Below are positions 23,808-33,128 of a stretch of DNA of 64,000 bases, piece by piece (the stretch's first letter is position 1; each line of letters begins with the position of its first letter). The stretch lies in NCBI GenBank assembly GCA_050259035.1, contig JBLMZW010000022.1:29519-93518 (forward strand), in the 5' to 3' direction. The notes below the pieces were generated by a model. The model saw nothing but the letters and a program-made list of their open reading frames with translations, searched no databases and was not told the origin of the DNA. Origin of the DNA: JBLMZW01 sp050259035 (GTDB lineage Bacteria; Bacillota; Syntrophomonadia; Syntrophomonadales; DTU052). The translations under genes and the position numbers were made by a program.

Positions 23808-25821
23808 CGGGACCTATATTCTCGCTGGCAGCATCATTCTGTCGGGATGTAATTTCCATAAACTCTGCTTCGTCCAGAACCCTTATGCCGAGGCTTTGTG
23901 CTTTCTGCAGTTTAGAGCCCGGATCGGTACCGGCAAGGACAAAGCTGGTGTTGCGGCTGACGCTGGAGGTTACTTTACCGCCCAGTTTCTCTATTAACTC
24001 CGATGCTTCCTGGCGGGTCATTTTGTCCAGAGACCCGGTAAGAACAAAGGTTTTACCTTCAAGAGGGCCACCGGAAGGCGCTACTTCGTTTTCTCTCGTA
24101 TTGACCCCAGCCTCTTGCAGAGACTCTATCATTCTTAAATTGGCGGGCTCGCTAAAGAAAGTTACGATGCTATCAGCTATCTTTCCACCCACTTCCGGAA
24201 CCTCGAGCAGTTGTTCATGGCCGACTCCGGCAATAATATCGATATCTCGAAAATGTTCTGCCACCAGACGTGCAGTCTTGGCACCGACAAACCTGATCCC
24301 CAGAGCATTAAGTAATCGGGATAAGGAACGCTGTTTACTGATCTCCAGGGCTTCAAGAAGATTATCTGCCTTCTTTTTTCCCATTCGTTCCAGGGGAATT
24401 AATCTTTCAACCTCAAGGGTATATAAATCTGCCACTCTGGTAACCAATCTATTATTAACCAGCTGCTCAACCAGCGATGGGCCTAATCCCTCAATATCCA
24501 TAGCTTCACGAGAAGCAAAAAACACCAGGCTTTCCTTAAGCCGGGCCGGGCAGTCTATATTATCGCAGCGGTGAGCGACTTCTCCTTCAAACCTGACCAC
24601 CTTCGACCCGCATACCGGGCAGTTGGAAGGCATAACAAAGATCGATTCCCTGCCATCTCTTCTTTCTGTCAGGGGACGAATTACCTCGGGGATTACATCC
24701 CCGGCCTTATGAATCAATACCATATCACCGATGCGGATATCCTTCTCTGTGACCAGATCATAATTGTGGAGGCTCGCACGGCTGACCGTACTCCCGGCAA
24801 TAAAAACCGGAGTCATTACCGCTGTCGGGGTAATGACCCCAGTGCGTCCCACGTTCAACTCGATCTCCAGTATCCTGGTTTCTTTTTCCTCAGCAGGAAA
24901 CTTGAAAGCAGTGGCCCAGCGCGGACTTTTAGCCGTAGTTCCAACTTTTTCTCTCGGCTCCAGGGGACCGAGTTTAACCACTACACCATCGGTCTCGTAT
25001 TCCAAATCATGTCTTTTGTGTTCCCATTCATTACAGTATTCTTCAACTCCATTTATGGATTCCACTCTTCTCCAATGCGGGTTCACCGGGAACCCCTGAT
25101 CAAGTAAATATCGCAGAACTTCCTCCTGGGAGTCCATTACCGCTCCTTCGGAGTAAAGTAAATCATAGATGAACACCCTCAAAGGACGGGAAGCGGTTAT
25201 CCTGGGGTCTAACTGGCGCAGGCTGCCTGCTGCTGAATTTCTGGGATTGGCGAACGTTTTTTCTCCTCTTTCCTCACGTTCCTGATTGAGAAGGGCAAAA
25301 TCCTGCTTACGGATGTATACCTCTCCTCGAACCTGAAGTACCGGGACCGGCTTATTGAGCCTTAAAGGAAGACTTTTGATGGTTTTAATGTTTTGGGTAA
25401 CATCCTCTCCAGCCAGACCGTCTCCCCGGGTGGCCGCAGTAACCAACACTCCATTCTCGTATGTTAGAGCAATCGAAACCCCGTCTATTTTAAGTTCACA
25501 TACATAAAACCTTTCGTCGTCATCAGTTTTCTCTCCCACTCGGCGGTCAAAATCCGCGAGATCCTGGCGCGAGAAAGCGTTATCCAAACTGAGTAATGGA
25601 ACCCGGTGAACAACACTGGAAAACCCGGTCAGGGGCTGTCCTCCTACCCGCTGGGTCGGGCTATCCTCGGAAACCAGTTCAGGGTTTTCTTTCTCAAGTT
25701 TCTTAAGTTCATTCATAAGCTGGTCATATTCATGGTCAGTGACCAGAGGATCGTCCAGAACGTAATAGTGGTAATCCAGTTTTCTTATTTGCTCCCGGAG
25801 TTGCCTGACTCTGTCAGCCAT
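23794..25821 (-). CDS. ligA: NAD-dependent DNA ligase LigA
   Basis: Seals nicks in DNA using NAD+ at replication and repair. Of about 675 residues, the adenylation domain carries the nucleophile lysine in CELKIDGVSIAL (KxDG). It is followed by the OB fold, a four-cysteine zinc finger (CPVCGSK...CDNIDCPARL), helix-hairpin-helix repeats and a C-terminal BRCT domain (GKTFVLTGSLDKMTRQEA). The usual length is kept and all domains are present. ATG 25821 is preferred to GTG 25830, which overlaps the ribosome binding site. It lies 12 bases downstream of pcrA, probably co-transcribed. Confidence 0.97.
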   Translation of the reverse strand: MADRVRQLREQIRKLDYHYYVLDDPLVTDHEYDQLMNELKKLEKENPELVSEDSPTQRVGGQPLTGFSSVVHRVPLLSLDNAFSRQDLADFDRRVGEKTDDDERFYVCELKIDGVSIALTYENGVLVTAATRGDGLAGEDVTQNIKTIKSLPLRLNKPVPVLQVRGEVYIRKQDFALLNQEREERGEKTFANPRNSAAGSLRQLDPRITASRPLRVFIYDLLYSEGAVMDSQEEVLRYLLDQGFPVNPHWRRVESINGVEEYCNEWEHKRHDLEYETDGVVVKLGPLEPREKVGTTAKSPRWATAFKFPAEEKETRILEIELNVGRTGVITPTAVMTPVFIAGSTVSRASLHNYDLVTEKDIRIGDMVLIHKAGDVIPEVIRPLTERRDGRESIFVMPSNCPVCGSKVVRFEGEVAHRCDNIDCPARLKESLVFFASREAMDIEGLGPSLVEQLVNNRLVTRVADLYTLEVERLIPLERMGKKKADNLLEALEISKQRSLSRLLNALGIRFVGAKTARLVAEHFRDIDIIAGVGHEQLLEVPEVGGKIADSIVTFFSEPANLRMIESLQEAGVNTRENEVAPSGGPLEGKTFVLTGSLDKMTRQEASELIEKLGGKVTSSVSRNTSFVLAGTDPGSKLQKAQSLGIRVLDEAEFMEITSRQNDAASENIGPASLF

Positions 25822-25833
25822 TACCGTCACCCC

Positions 25834-27939
25834 TTAACCGATTTTAACAATAGGGGCTATGTCTATCATCAGATTCCTAGTTCCATATTGCTCAAAATCA
25901 ACTACTGCTATATTTTCTTCTTTTAAAGATATCACTACTCCCCGGCCGTATTTACGATGCTGAATGACATCTCCGGCGGAAAGATTGACTAGTTTTGATG
26001 TGACTGCCGAATTATTCTTTTTATCCATTTCGTTTAGCGGGACAAACAACTCGTCAGGTATCTCTTTTAAAAAACGTGAACACATGTTGGTTCTTTCAGC
26101 CCCGTACATAACCCGGTAAACTGCGCGGCTAAGAAACAGCCTCTCCATGGCCCGGGTAATCCCAACATAGCAGAGACGGCGTTCCTCCTCCATTTCCGAC
26201 TGAGACTCGGCCCGGTACGATGGAAAAAGGCCCTCTTCCATACCGGTCATAAAGACCACCGGAAACTCTAGACCCTTTGCGCTATGAAAAGTCATCATGG
26301 AAACAGTATTGGAGTAGTCTGTATCATCAACCTCCTGAAGCAATGCTACCTCAGCCAGAAAATCAGATAAATCTTTCCGCCCTTCCCGTTCCGCATCAAT
26401 TACCAGGGAATGCAATTCTTTAAGATTCTCAATCCTTTCTTCAGCTTCCAGGGGGTGATTGGTCTTTAAGTCCTCTACGTACCTGGTCAGTTCAATGGTC
26501 TCCTCCAGTAATGTACCCAATGAGACTGTAGCAGCAAGGCTCTGCAAGTACTTAGTCATTCCATAGAACTGTGTCAGTTCTTCCTTAACTTTGCTGCTGA
26601 ACCCCTTAAGGTTTTTTACTTCCGCCAACATCTCCAGAATGGGAACGCCATTTTCCGTACTCAAGTCCTCTAATCGCCTAATAGTGGCTTCACCCACTCC
26701 CCGGCGGGGAACATTGACAATCCGCCGAAAACTTACGCGGTCTGCAGGGTTGGCTGCCAGTTTTAGATAGGCCAGAATGTCTTTTACCTCTTTGCGCTGG
26801 TAAAATTTCACCCCACCAATGATTCGGTAAGGTATTTGGTTGCGGTTAAATACTTCCTCAAAATTACGGGATTGAAAATGAGTTCGGTAGAATATTGCGA
26901 AATCATGGTAATCATATTTTTTCCCTTTTACCAGGTGATAAATCATCCTTGCGGCATATTCAGCTTCCTGTCTGTGATCGGCTGCGCAAAACTGAACTAA
27001 TCTTTCTCCCTGAGGATTATCGGTGACCAATTTCTTCTTTAATCTTCCCGGATTGTTGATTATTACGTTGTTTGCTGCTTCAAGGATGCTCTCGGTGGAG
27101 CGGTAGTTTTTTTCTAATCTAATAGTTTTGGCTTCCGGATAAACCTCAAGGAAACGCTTAATATTCTCGGGCTCGGCTCCTCTCCAACTATATATGGATT
27201 GGTCGGGGTCACCCACCACAAACAGGTTGCGGTTTTGCCCAGCCATAAGATTCGCCCAAACGAACTGAGCATAATTGGTATCCTGGTATTCATCAATCAT
27301 TACATAACGAAAGCGTTCCTGGTACTTGCGCTGAACTTCGGGATATTCCTGAAAAAGCCGGATCAATACTACGATTAAATCCTCGAAGTCTAAAGCATTA
27401 AGCTCTTTCAGCCTGGCCTGGTAAAGGCGGAAACATCTTTCAAACAGGTCTCTAGTCTGTGGCGGTAGATTTCGTTGGTCGAGGTATTTATCCGGGCCCT
27501 TCAAGTTATTTTTTATCTGTTCAATAACAAAAGCTACTGGCTCAGGTTTTTGTTCTGTATCACCAAGGTCACGAAGACATTCCTTCACAACTGAACGTTT
27601 TTCGCCCTCATCTAAAATACTGAAATCCTTTTTATATCCGAGCTGCTCAATTTCCATCCGCAAAATCATATGGGAAGCCGAATGAAAAGTCCTGATCCAT
27701 TGTCCATTAAAATCGATCGACATGGCGTGAATTCTGGATTTCATTTCATTGGCTGCCTTGTTGGTAAAGGTTATAGCCATGATCTCATGGGGGCTTACCC
27801 CCTGATCGATTAAAGTTGCCACTCTCATGGTAAGAACTCTGGTCTTACCGCTTCCGGCACCTGCCAGTACCAGGCAGGGCCCGTCTCGATGCAGGACAGC
27901 GTCTAACTGTTGTTGGTTTAAAGTCTCATCTAAATTCAT
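25834..27939 (-). CDS. pcrA: ATP-dependent 3'-5' DNA helicase PcrA/UvrD
   Basis: A superfamily 1A helicase for nucleotide excision repair and removal of recombination intermediates. Motifs: Q-motif region LNQQQLDAV, Walker A LAGAGSGKTRVLT, Walker B MIDEYQDTN, motif III VVGDPDQSIYSWRGA, and VGITRAMERLFLS (motif VI). The C-terminal tail with VNLSAGDVIQHRKYGRGVV is the Tudor-like segment that binds RNA polymerase in PcrA. About 700 residues, standard length. ATG chosen with GGAG 9 bases upstream. It is followed by ligA, a common repair pairing in Clostridia. Confidence 0.96.
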   Translation of the reverse strand: MNLDETLNQQQLDAVLHRDGPCLVLAGAGSGKTRVLTMRVATLIDQGVSPHEIMAITFTNKAANEMKSRIHAMSIDFNGQWIRTFHSASHMILRMEIEQLGYKKDFSILDEGEKRSVVKECLRDLGDTEQKPEPVAFVIEQIKNNLKGPDKYLDQRNLPPQTRDLFERCFRLYQARLKELNALDFEDLIVVLIRLFQEYPEVQRKYQERFRYVMIDEYQDTNYAQFVWANLMAGQNRNLFVVGDPDQSIYSWRGAEPENIKRFLEVYPEAKTIRLEKNYRSTESILEAANNVIINNPGRLKKKLVTDNPQGERLVQFCAADHRQEAEYAARMIYHLVKGKKYDYHDFAIFYRTHFQSRNFEEVFNRNQIPYRIIGGVKFYQRKEVKDILAYLKLAANPADRVSFRRIVNVPRRGVGEATIRRLEDLSTENGVPILEMLAEVKNLKGFSSKVKEELTQFYGMTKYLQSLAATVSLGTLLEETIELTRYVEDLKTNHPLEAEERIENLKELHSLVIDAEREGRKDLSDFLAEVALLQEVDDTDYSNTVSMMTFHSAKGLEFPVVFMTGMEEGLFPSYRAESQSEMEEERRLCYVGITRAMERLFLSRAVYRVMYGAERTNMCSRFLKEIPDELFVPLNEMDKKNNSAVTSKLVNLSAGDVIQHRKYGRGVVISLKEENIAVVDFEQYGTRNLMIDIAPIVKIG

Positions 27940-28007
27940 GGTCACTTACTCCAGTTCCCTTCTACGGTTTTTACATATGGACTTTGAAAGCCTTCCGTGA
28001 ACAACAT

Positions 28008-28399
28008 CTACACGTTTACATTAAACCCAAGGTCCAACTCTGAGGCTGGTTTGCCTCCTCTTATCCCCCAGTTTTCCAAGGGCAGTTCATATACCATTAT
28101 TAATATATCATGTCCGGCTATTCCGGGAGAATCCGCCAGGTTATTTACTATGGCCTGATAAAGACCCTTTTTAGTAGCGAAGGTCCTCCCTGCAAACATG
28201 GTTATTTCTATGATTGTGCACTGATCAGTCCTATCCGGCGCCGTCTCAAAGCATTCCTTATCCATTCATACAAGCGTTGAAAACGATCACTTTCCGGGAT
28301 CTTCAATAAATCTACCAGAGCGCGGTGAACCCCATCCAGCAAGGATTTCTTGTAGGCCAATGACTTTCCTGATAGTATCTCGATTCTAACCTGTGGCAT
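28008..28399 (-). pseudogene. Tautomerase-family gene split by a frameshift
   Basis: Two overlapping frames together make one tautomerase-superfamily protein of about 130 residues. The first frame (28399 down to about 28262) starts MPQVRIEILSGKSLAYKK with the catalytic Pro2 and reaches DRFQRLYE. The second frame continues KECFETAPDRTDQC, IIEITMFAGRTFATKKGLY and ENWGIRG, as the family would. The switch is at TATGAATGGAT near 28262-28268, where one missing base would account for it. It may be a real pseudogene or a sequencing error in an A run. Confidence 0.75.
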
Positions 28400-28430
28400 T
28401 TATATCCTCCTTAAATCCTAAGTTATTGCT

Positions 28431-28465
28431 AAACCAAAATGCTCCCCGGAAATTATCCGCGGAGC
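28431..28465 (-). terminator. Intrinsic terminator of the receiver-tail gene
   Basis: GCTCC-CCGGA / TCCGC-GGAGC arms (28441-28465) pair with one mismatch, and on the minus strand ATTTTGG follows. It is 31 bases past the gene stop. The U-tract is modest. Confidence 0.6.
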
Positions 28466-28495
28466 CTGTCTGGTTATAAAGTTAAACAATGATTA

Positions 28496-31400
28496 TTATT
28501 TCGGTCTTGATCTTACCCGACTGTCGGGTCTCTTGGGGCGATCATCATACGGCGCCTGCTGATAGGGCTCTTGTCTTCTCGGTTTAATAGTTACTCTAGA
28601 TTCATCACTAATAAAATAGCCGTTTTCCTGGGGTTTAGTATCCTTGTCCGGATTAACTGAGGCTGGCGCTTCCTGGTTGATAGTACTCCTTATATTAGAC
28701 CGGCGTATAAGCGCATTAAGGTTATCATCAAGTGGTTTCCAGGGCGCTCCTAGTTGATCAGAATCCTTCTTTGTCTCCAGACGATGAGACGCCGCTTCTT
28801 TAGAGGCGGTTATCTTCGAATTATCTTCCTCTGGGAGGTTTGTTACACCGATTGGGGCTAGTGGTTCAAATCCTTCGGCTATCACCGGCTCGACTTTCTT
28901 TTGGGTTATCTCCGAGCGAGAAGAAGCCGCTTCTTTGGGAGTAGGTTCCTTTTCACCCGGAGTAGTAGCTAGCGGTTCGAATGCCTCTGTAATCGCGGGT
29001 TCAATTGTCTTTTCACTTCTCTCCGGAAGAGGAGGAACCACTTGTTTTGGAATAAGCTCTTTTACATCTGGAGCAGCAGCTAGCGGTTCAAACACTTCTG
29101 TTATCCCCGGCTCATGTTTCTTTTCATCTATTTCCGAGCGGGTAGGCGCTGCCTTTTGTGGAGCGGAGTCCTTTACTTCTTCCTCCGCTTTGAATTCGGT
29201 TACGCTTGAAGCCGCAACTGGTTCTTCGGTTTCTTTAGTTACACTGCTATCAGGTTTCTTTTCTAATTGGTCAGCAAATACCTTTTCCTTCTTAGCGCCA
29301 GACTCCACTAAGGGGATATCTGTTGCCGGAGTTTTTACCTGTATATCTGACGTCACTGACGTTTGATCCGGACTGGATTTAACTTCAGTTATCGTTATGT
29401 TACTTTCAATAATCAAGGGAACGGGGATTGTCTTTCCTGGTATTCCCGGCTCATTACCTGTTTTAGAACTGGTGGGCTTATCCACTGCCACCTTTTCGGT
29501 AACTGGTTTTACCTCTTTGGTTTGGGGAGGTTTGGAGACCAAATCATTCTGTATGGCAGCAATTGAATCTTCCCAACTCGGCTCGGTTGGGGCAAGCTTT
29601 CCTTCAGCCCCCGTGGTACTTATCCCCAGCCGATTCTTTAGCCGTTCAAGCAGCCCTTTTGATTTTTGTGGCTTTGGTTCGGCTTTCCCCACTTCTGTTT
29701 TTATCGGCGTCGTTATCCGGGATTCATCATGCTTCTGAATTGCCTCGGGCGGAATTGTTTGAACCTTACTTTCAATTAAATCTTCCCTGGCAACAGCAGC
29801 AGGTTCGAACTGCACACCAGGAATTACTGTCGGCCCCAGTGTTACACTTGCATCTAAATCGGAATCAACAGGTTCCGCTCCCGCAACAATAGTGTCCGGC
29901 TCGGGTTCAATCGGGGGAAGGTCCGCTACTGGTTCTGCTATAATAGATTCCGTAGTTAAAGCCTTCTTCTCATGGTCCTTTTCGGAATCCTCTGGAATTT
30001 TTTCAGCAGCCTTTTCCGCAACTTGTGTTTCTTCTGTTTCAATACTAGCCGCCGCCGGCAAAGGTTCGGAGACCGGTAATATCTCCTCTGCAACGGTTAT
30101 TGTTTCGGAAACCGCGGAAATGATTTCTTTCTGTGGCTCAACCGGCAGTGCTACTTCTCCTTCTGGCACAGCGCTGGTTGGTTCTTCTGTTTTTACTTCT
30201 TCCGGTTCTTCATCATGTATTGAGAGTTCTGGCAGGCTATCTGGCATTTCCGATTGGATCTCTTCATTTGTCTCTACAGAGACGGATGGGGCATTACCTA
30301 CCGGAGTTGCAGGTTCCGCTTCAGTTTTCTCCTCTTTTGATTCAACAGTCTCAAGTTCTTCCGCCCATGGCGCTGCTTGAGGTATTGTCTCTTGCACTTC
30401 CAGATACTCAGGTTCTAGAGCGGCGACTTCCAGTGGAGCTTCTATGTACGGTTCTAATGCTTTTTCGTCAGGGATTTGTTCCAGAGGTCTTTCTTCTGGT
30501 TGTTGAAGCCCGGTCTCTTCTGCCGGTTCAATTACGGCCTCTATATTTTCACTTACTGAGGTCTCCGGTTCTGGGATGGACTCAAGCTCTGGCTCTGCCG
30601 GGGCAGTTTCGACTGATTCTATAATTGAAGCTGTTTCATCTTTAGTCGTTAATATATCCTCTTCTTTGACTTCTGAATGGGCAGAAAGTTCCTCTAAAGT
30701 TTCAACTTTTTCTTCTATTATTGGTTCTTTAACAACATCAGTAGTCTCTTCTATAGTAGTCTCTTCTATAGTAGTCAATTCCATAGGAGTCGCTTCTATC
30801 TTCTCAACTTGCGGCATGGGTTCTAACGAATCCTTAACCGCAACTTCTTCAGTTATTTTTGTATCTGGCGCTATTCCGGAGAGATCAACCGCCGAAGCTA
30901 TAGGAGGAGCCTCAACTATTGGTTGAGTTGCGGATACATCCGAACCAGTTACTGCCTGTTCTTCCGGTTTTACATGAATACTCTCCGGTTTTGTCGGACT
31001 CATTGAAGGTTTATCTTTTACATCTTCTGTTCTCGTGGGGATACCACCGCGATATGGTCTCTCTGCTTTTCTGGCTGCCTCTTTAGCCTTCAATCGTTCC
31101 AACATTTCCGATATTTCGGATCTAGTTTTAGATAAATCCGTAGCCGTTGTTGGTGGAGTCGGTTGCTCTACCCGCTTTTCAGTTGCCGCGGTTGGTTGAG
31201 AAGTTTTTGATAACGGCGGTTCCTGTTTTTTAACTGTTTTTACGTCCTTTTCTTTAGGGTCTTTTTCTGGTACCGCTTCATCCATGGTCATTGGGCCTGG
31301 TGGCACATCTAATGTCTTTTTTAAATCAGCTGCAGGCTTCCTATCCAACTGTCCCGGTCTAACAGGTTCTTTCTTTCGAATTTCTTTGTCGGCTGAAACC

Positions 31401-32299
31401 TTGGAGGAATCCCCTTTGGCAGGCGTTTTTTTCTCCTGTTCGGGAGACGTTATTCCCTGTGTTGACAACGATTCGGGAGACTTGGCCGCCGGGATAGAGC
31501 CAGCTTTATCTTTTTCGGCTGAAAGGGATTTACTTCTTGCGATTAGTAATTCACGGACGGATTCTGTCGGCGGACTGGCCGGACTAATGGTCGGTTTTTC
31601 CGGCTTTGTTTCAGGCATGTCAACTGCGGATTCCAATTCCTTAGTTGAAACCTTGGAGGAATCTCCTTTGGCGGGCGCTTTTTTCTCCCGGTCTGGAGAT
31701 GTTGTCCCTGGTGTTAATAGTTGTTCAGGAGATTCCAATACCGATTTAGAACCAGCTTTATCTTTTTCGACTGAAAGAGATTTACTTCTAGCGATTAGTA
31801 ATTCACGTACCGATTCTGACGGTGGGCTGGCAGGACTAATAACAGGTTTTTCTGGCTGAGTCTCAGGAACGTCAACTGTAGATTCTGGTTCCTTGGCAGG
31901 AAGGTCTGGCTTGGACTTCAATTCCTTCTTCGGCGCAGTCAAGGTTCTTTCCAGGACGGTTACGACCTGATCTGGCCGAAAAGGCTTGGTTAGAAAATCC
32001 ATAGCTCCAGCGTTAAGGGATCTGATAATAATTTCATGGTGTCCAGTGGCAGCACTGCACATGACAATCCTAGCATCACTGTCACGGGAAATTATCTCCT
32101 TAACAGCCTGTATACCATCAATCTCCGGCATGGTTATATCCATAGTCACTATATCTGGCCGGAGCTCAAAATACATTTCGATGGCTTCTTTACCGTCTTT
32201 AGCTTCCCCAATAACCTCAAAACCATTGCTGGTTAGAACGTTCTTCAGCATCAGACGCATGACCATCGCATCGTCGCAAACAAGAACTCTCTTCCCCAT
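28496..32299 (-). CDS. CheY-type receiver with a giant low-complexity acidic tail
   Basis: A 1267-residue protein. Residues 1-120 form a response-regulator receiver: acidic pair D9-D10, phospho-acceptor D54 in DIVTMDITMPEIDG, SAATG threonine switch region and K105 in LTKPF. The remaining 1,150 residues are rich in E, P, S, T, K and V with hardly any aromatic residues, so they are probably disordered. The tail contains repeats of 84 and 37 residues. A short basic PRRQEPYQQ...DDRPKRP stretch ends it. No output domain is recognised. GGGGGG precedes the ATG; a promoter lies at 32409-32437. Confidence 0.85.
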   Translation of the reverse strand: MGKRVLVCDDAMVMRLMLKNVLTSNGFEVIGEAKDGKEAIEMYFELRPDIVTMDITMPEIDGIQAVKEIISRDSDARIVMCSAATGHHEIIIRSLNAGAMDFLTKPFRPDQVVTVLERTLTAPKKELKSKPDLPAKEPESTVDVPETQPEKPVISPASPPSESVRELLIARSKSLSVEKDKAGSKSVLESPEQLLTPGTTSPDREKKAPAKGDSSKVSTKELESAVDMPETKPEKPTISPASPPTESVRELLIARSKSLSAEKDKAGSIPAAKSPESLSTQGITSPEQEKKTPAKGDSSKVSADKEIRKKEPVRPGQLDRKPAADLKKTLDVPPGPMTMDEAVPEKDPKEKDVKTVKKQEPPLSKTSQPTAATEKRVEQPTPPTTATDLSKTRSEISEMLERLKAKEAARKAERPYRGGIPTRTEDVKDKPSMSPTKPESIHVKPEEQAVTGSDVSATQPIVEAPPIASAVDLSGIAPDTKITEEVAVKDSLEPMPQVEKIEATPMELTTIEETTIEETTDVVKEPIIEEKVETLEELSAHSEVKEEDILTTKDETASIIESVETAPAEPELESIPEPETSVSENIEAVIEPAEETGLQQPEERPLEQIPDEKALEPYIEAPLEVAALEPEYLEVQETIPQAAPWAEELETVESKEEKTEAEPATPVGNAPSVSVETNEEIQSEMPDSLPELSIHDEEPEEVKTEEPTSAVPEGEVALPVEPQKEIISAVSETITVAEEILPVSEPLPAAASIETEETQVAEKAAEKIPEDSEKDHEKKALTTESIIAEPVADLPPIEPEPDTIVAGAEPVDSDLDASVTLGPTVIPGVQFEPAAVAREDLIESKVQTIPPEAIQKHDESRITTPIKTEVGKAEPKPQKSKGLLERLKNRLGISTTGAEGKLAPTEPSWEDSIAAIQNDLVSKPPQTKEVKPVTEKVAVDKPTSSKTGNEPGIPGKTIPVPLIIESNITITEVKSSPDQTSVTSDIQVKTPATDIPLVESGAKKEKVFADQLEKKPDSSVTKETEEPVAASSVTEFKAEEEVKDSAPQKAAPTRSEIDEKKHEPGITEVFEPLAAAPDVKELIPKQVVPPLPERSEKTIEPAITEAFEPLATTPGEKEPTPKEAASSRSEITQKKVEPVIAEGFEPLAPIGVTNLPEEDNSKITASKEAASHRLETKKDSDQLGAPWKPLDDNLNALIRRSNIRSTINQEAPASVNPDKDTKPQENGYFISDESRVTIKPRRQEPYQQAPYDDRPKRPDSRVRSRPK
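28863..29195 (-). repeat. Three 111-base coding repeats in the receiver tail
   Basis: GGTTC[AG]AA-type starts recur at 28863, 28974 and 29085, a period of 111 bases or 37 codons. Each unit encodes a variation of ITEAFEPLA followed by a proline/lysine/glutamate linker. The phase is kept, so the frame stays open. Confidence 0.8.
31398..31901 (-). repeat. Two 252-base tandem coding repeats in the receiver tail
   Basis: Matching landmarks (CCTTGGAGGAATC at 31398 and 31650; GATTAGTAATTCACG at 31541 and 31793) give a period of 252 bases, or 84 codons. Both units encode SVRELLIARSKSLS, an arginine-containing amphipathic stretch that could be a docking helix, inside a disordered context. Confidence 0.85.
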
Positions 32300-32408
32300 T
32301 GTTACCCCCCGAAAGGTCCCGGTCTTAGATGCTTACTAAAGCTTATGGCAGTTAAAGTAAGCACTTTTATCTCTATTCTTAAAGGAATTATTTCTGGCCG
32401 GTATTTAT

Positions 32409-32437
32409 ATTATAACCAGTTAATTACAGGTACTGAA
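32409..32437 (-). promoter_or_regulatory. Promoter of the receiver-tail gene
   Basis: On the minus strand TTCAGT (32437-32432), a 17-base spacer and TATAAT (32414-32409) lie about 110 bases before the ATG. The -10 is perfect and the -35 partial. It shows that this gene need not depend on the his operon upstream. Confidence 0.6.
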
Positions 32438-32477
32438 TATTTTCTTTAATTAATCTGCAATATTTACTTTCTTATTC

Positions 32478-33128
32478 CTACCTTCTATTTTTTAGTTCCA
32501 AAAAAATGTCGCCCAGTTCTACTTCTTTCTCAACCATTAAAACCATCAAATGATACAACAAATCAGCGGTTTCGTATTTAAGTTCCGCGTTACCTGGGTT
32601 CTTTGCCGCAATAATAACTTCAGCTGTTTCCTCGCCAACTTTTTTAAGAATTTTATCAATACCTTTATTAAAAAGATATGTTGTATATGACCCTTCTGGT
32701 CTTTCTTTAAACCTATTTTTTATTACCCCCATCAATTCATATAGAATTGCGGGACCAGTGCCAGAATAAACCTCTTGTGGATCAAATACTCGTGGTTTGA
32801 GTTCTTCACCCTCCAAAGTTCGATAAAAGCAAGTTTTATGACCAGTATGGCAAGCCGGCCCGGCAGCAGCAACTAAAAGCAGAAGGGTATCATTATCACA
32901 GTCTATTCTAATATCAATAATCTTCATGGTATTGCCTGAAGTTTCGCCCTTTTGCCACAGTTCCTGACGACTGCGCGAATAAAACCACGCCAGCCCTGTA
33001 TCCAGCGTCCGTCCAAGTGCTTCTTCGTTCATATAGGCCATCATAAGAATATCTTTGCTTTCGTAATCCTGTACCACCGCTGGAATTAACCCATCATTGT
33101 TAAATTTAATTTCGTTTTTCTTGATCAT
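32478..33128 (-). CDS. hisI: Bifunctional phosphoribosyl-AMP cyclohydrolase / phosphoribosyl-ATP pyrophosphatase
   Basis: HisIE performs steps 2 and 3 of histidine synthesis. The N-terminal cyclohydrolase (residues 1-110) has VVQDYESKDILMMAYMNEEAL, SRSRQELWQKGETSGN and the zinc residues in CDNDTLLLLV and GPACHTGHKTCFY. The C-terminal pyrophosphatase has SYTTYLFNKGIDKILKKVGEE and the AKN...YETADLLYHLMVL helix. ATG 33128 overlaps the hisF stop (ATGA); the longer frame runs into hisF. Last gene of the pur-his run. Confidence 0.95.
   Translation of the reverse strand: MIKKNEIKFNNDGLIPAVVQDYESKDILMMAYMNEEALGRTLDTGLAWFYSRSRQELWQKGETSGNTMKIIDIRIDCDNDTLLLLVAAAGPACHTGHKTCFYRTLEGEELKPRVFDPQEVYSGTGPAILYELMGVIKNRFKERPEGSYTTYLFNKGIDKILKKVGEETAEVIIAAKNPGNAELKYETADLLYHLMVLMVEKEVELGDIFLELKNRR

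Noticed and set aside
24571..25107. 178-residue plus-strand frame inside ligA
   Set aside because: Shadow of the ligase; no start site and no recognisable domain.
28935..31859. Long plus-strand open frames opposite the receiver-tail gene, rich in Ser and Val
   Set aside because: They mirror the biased codon use of the acidic tail (GAA/TCC complements), lack ribosome binding sites and show no family pattern; the minus frame has the receiver domain.
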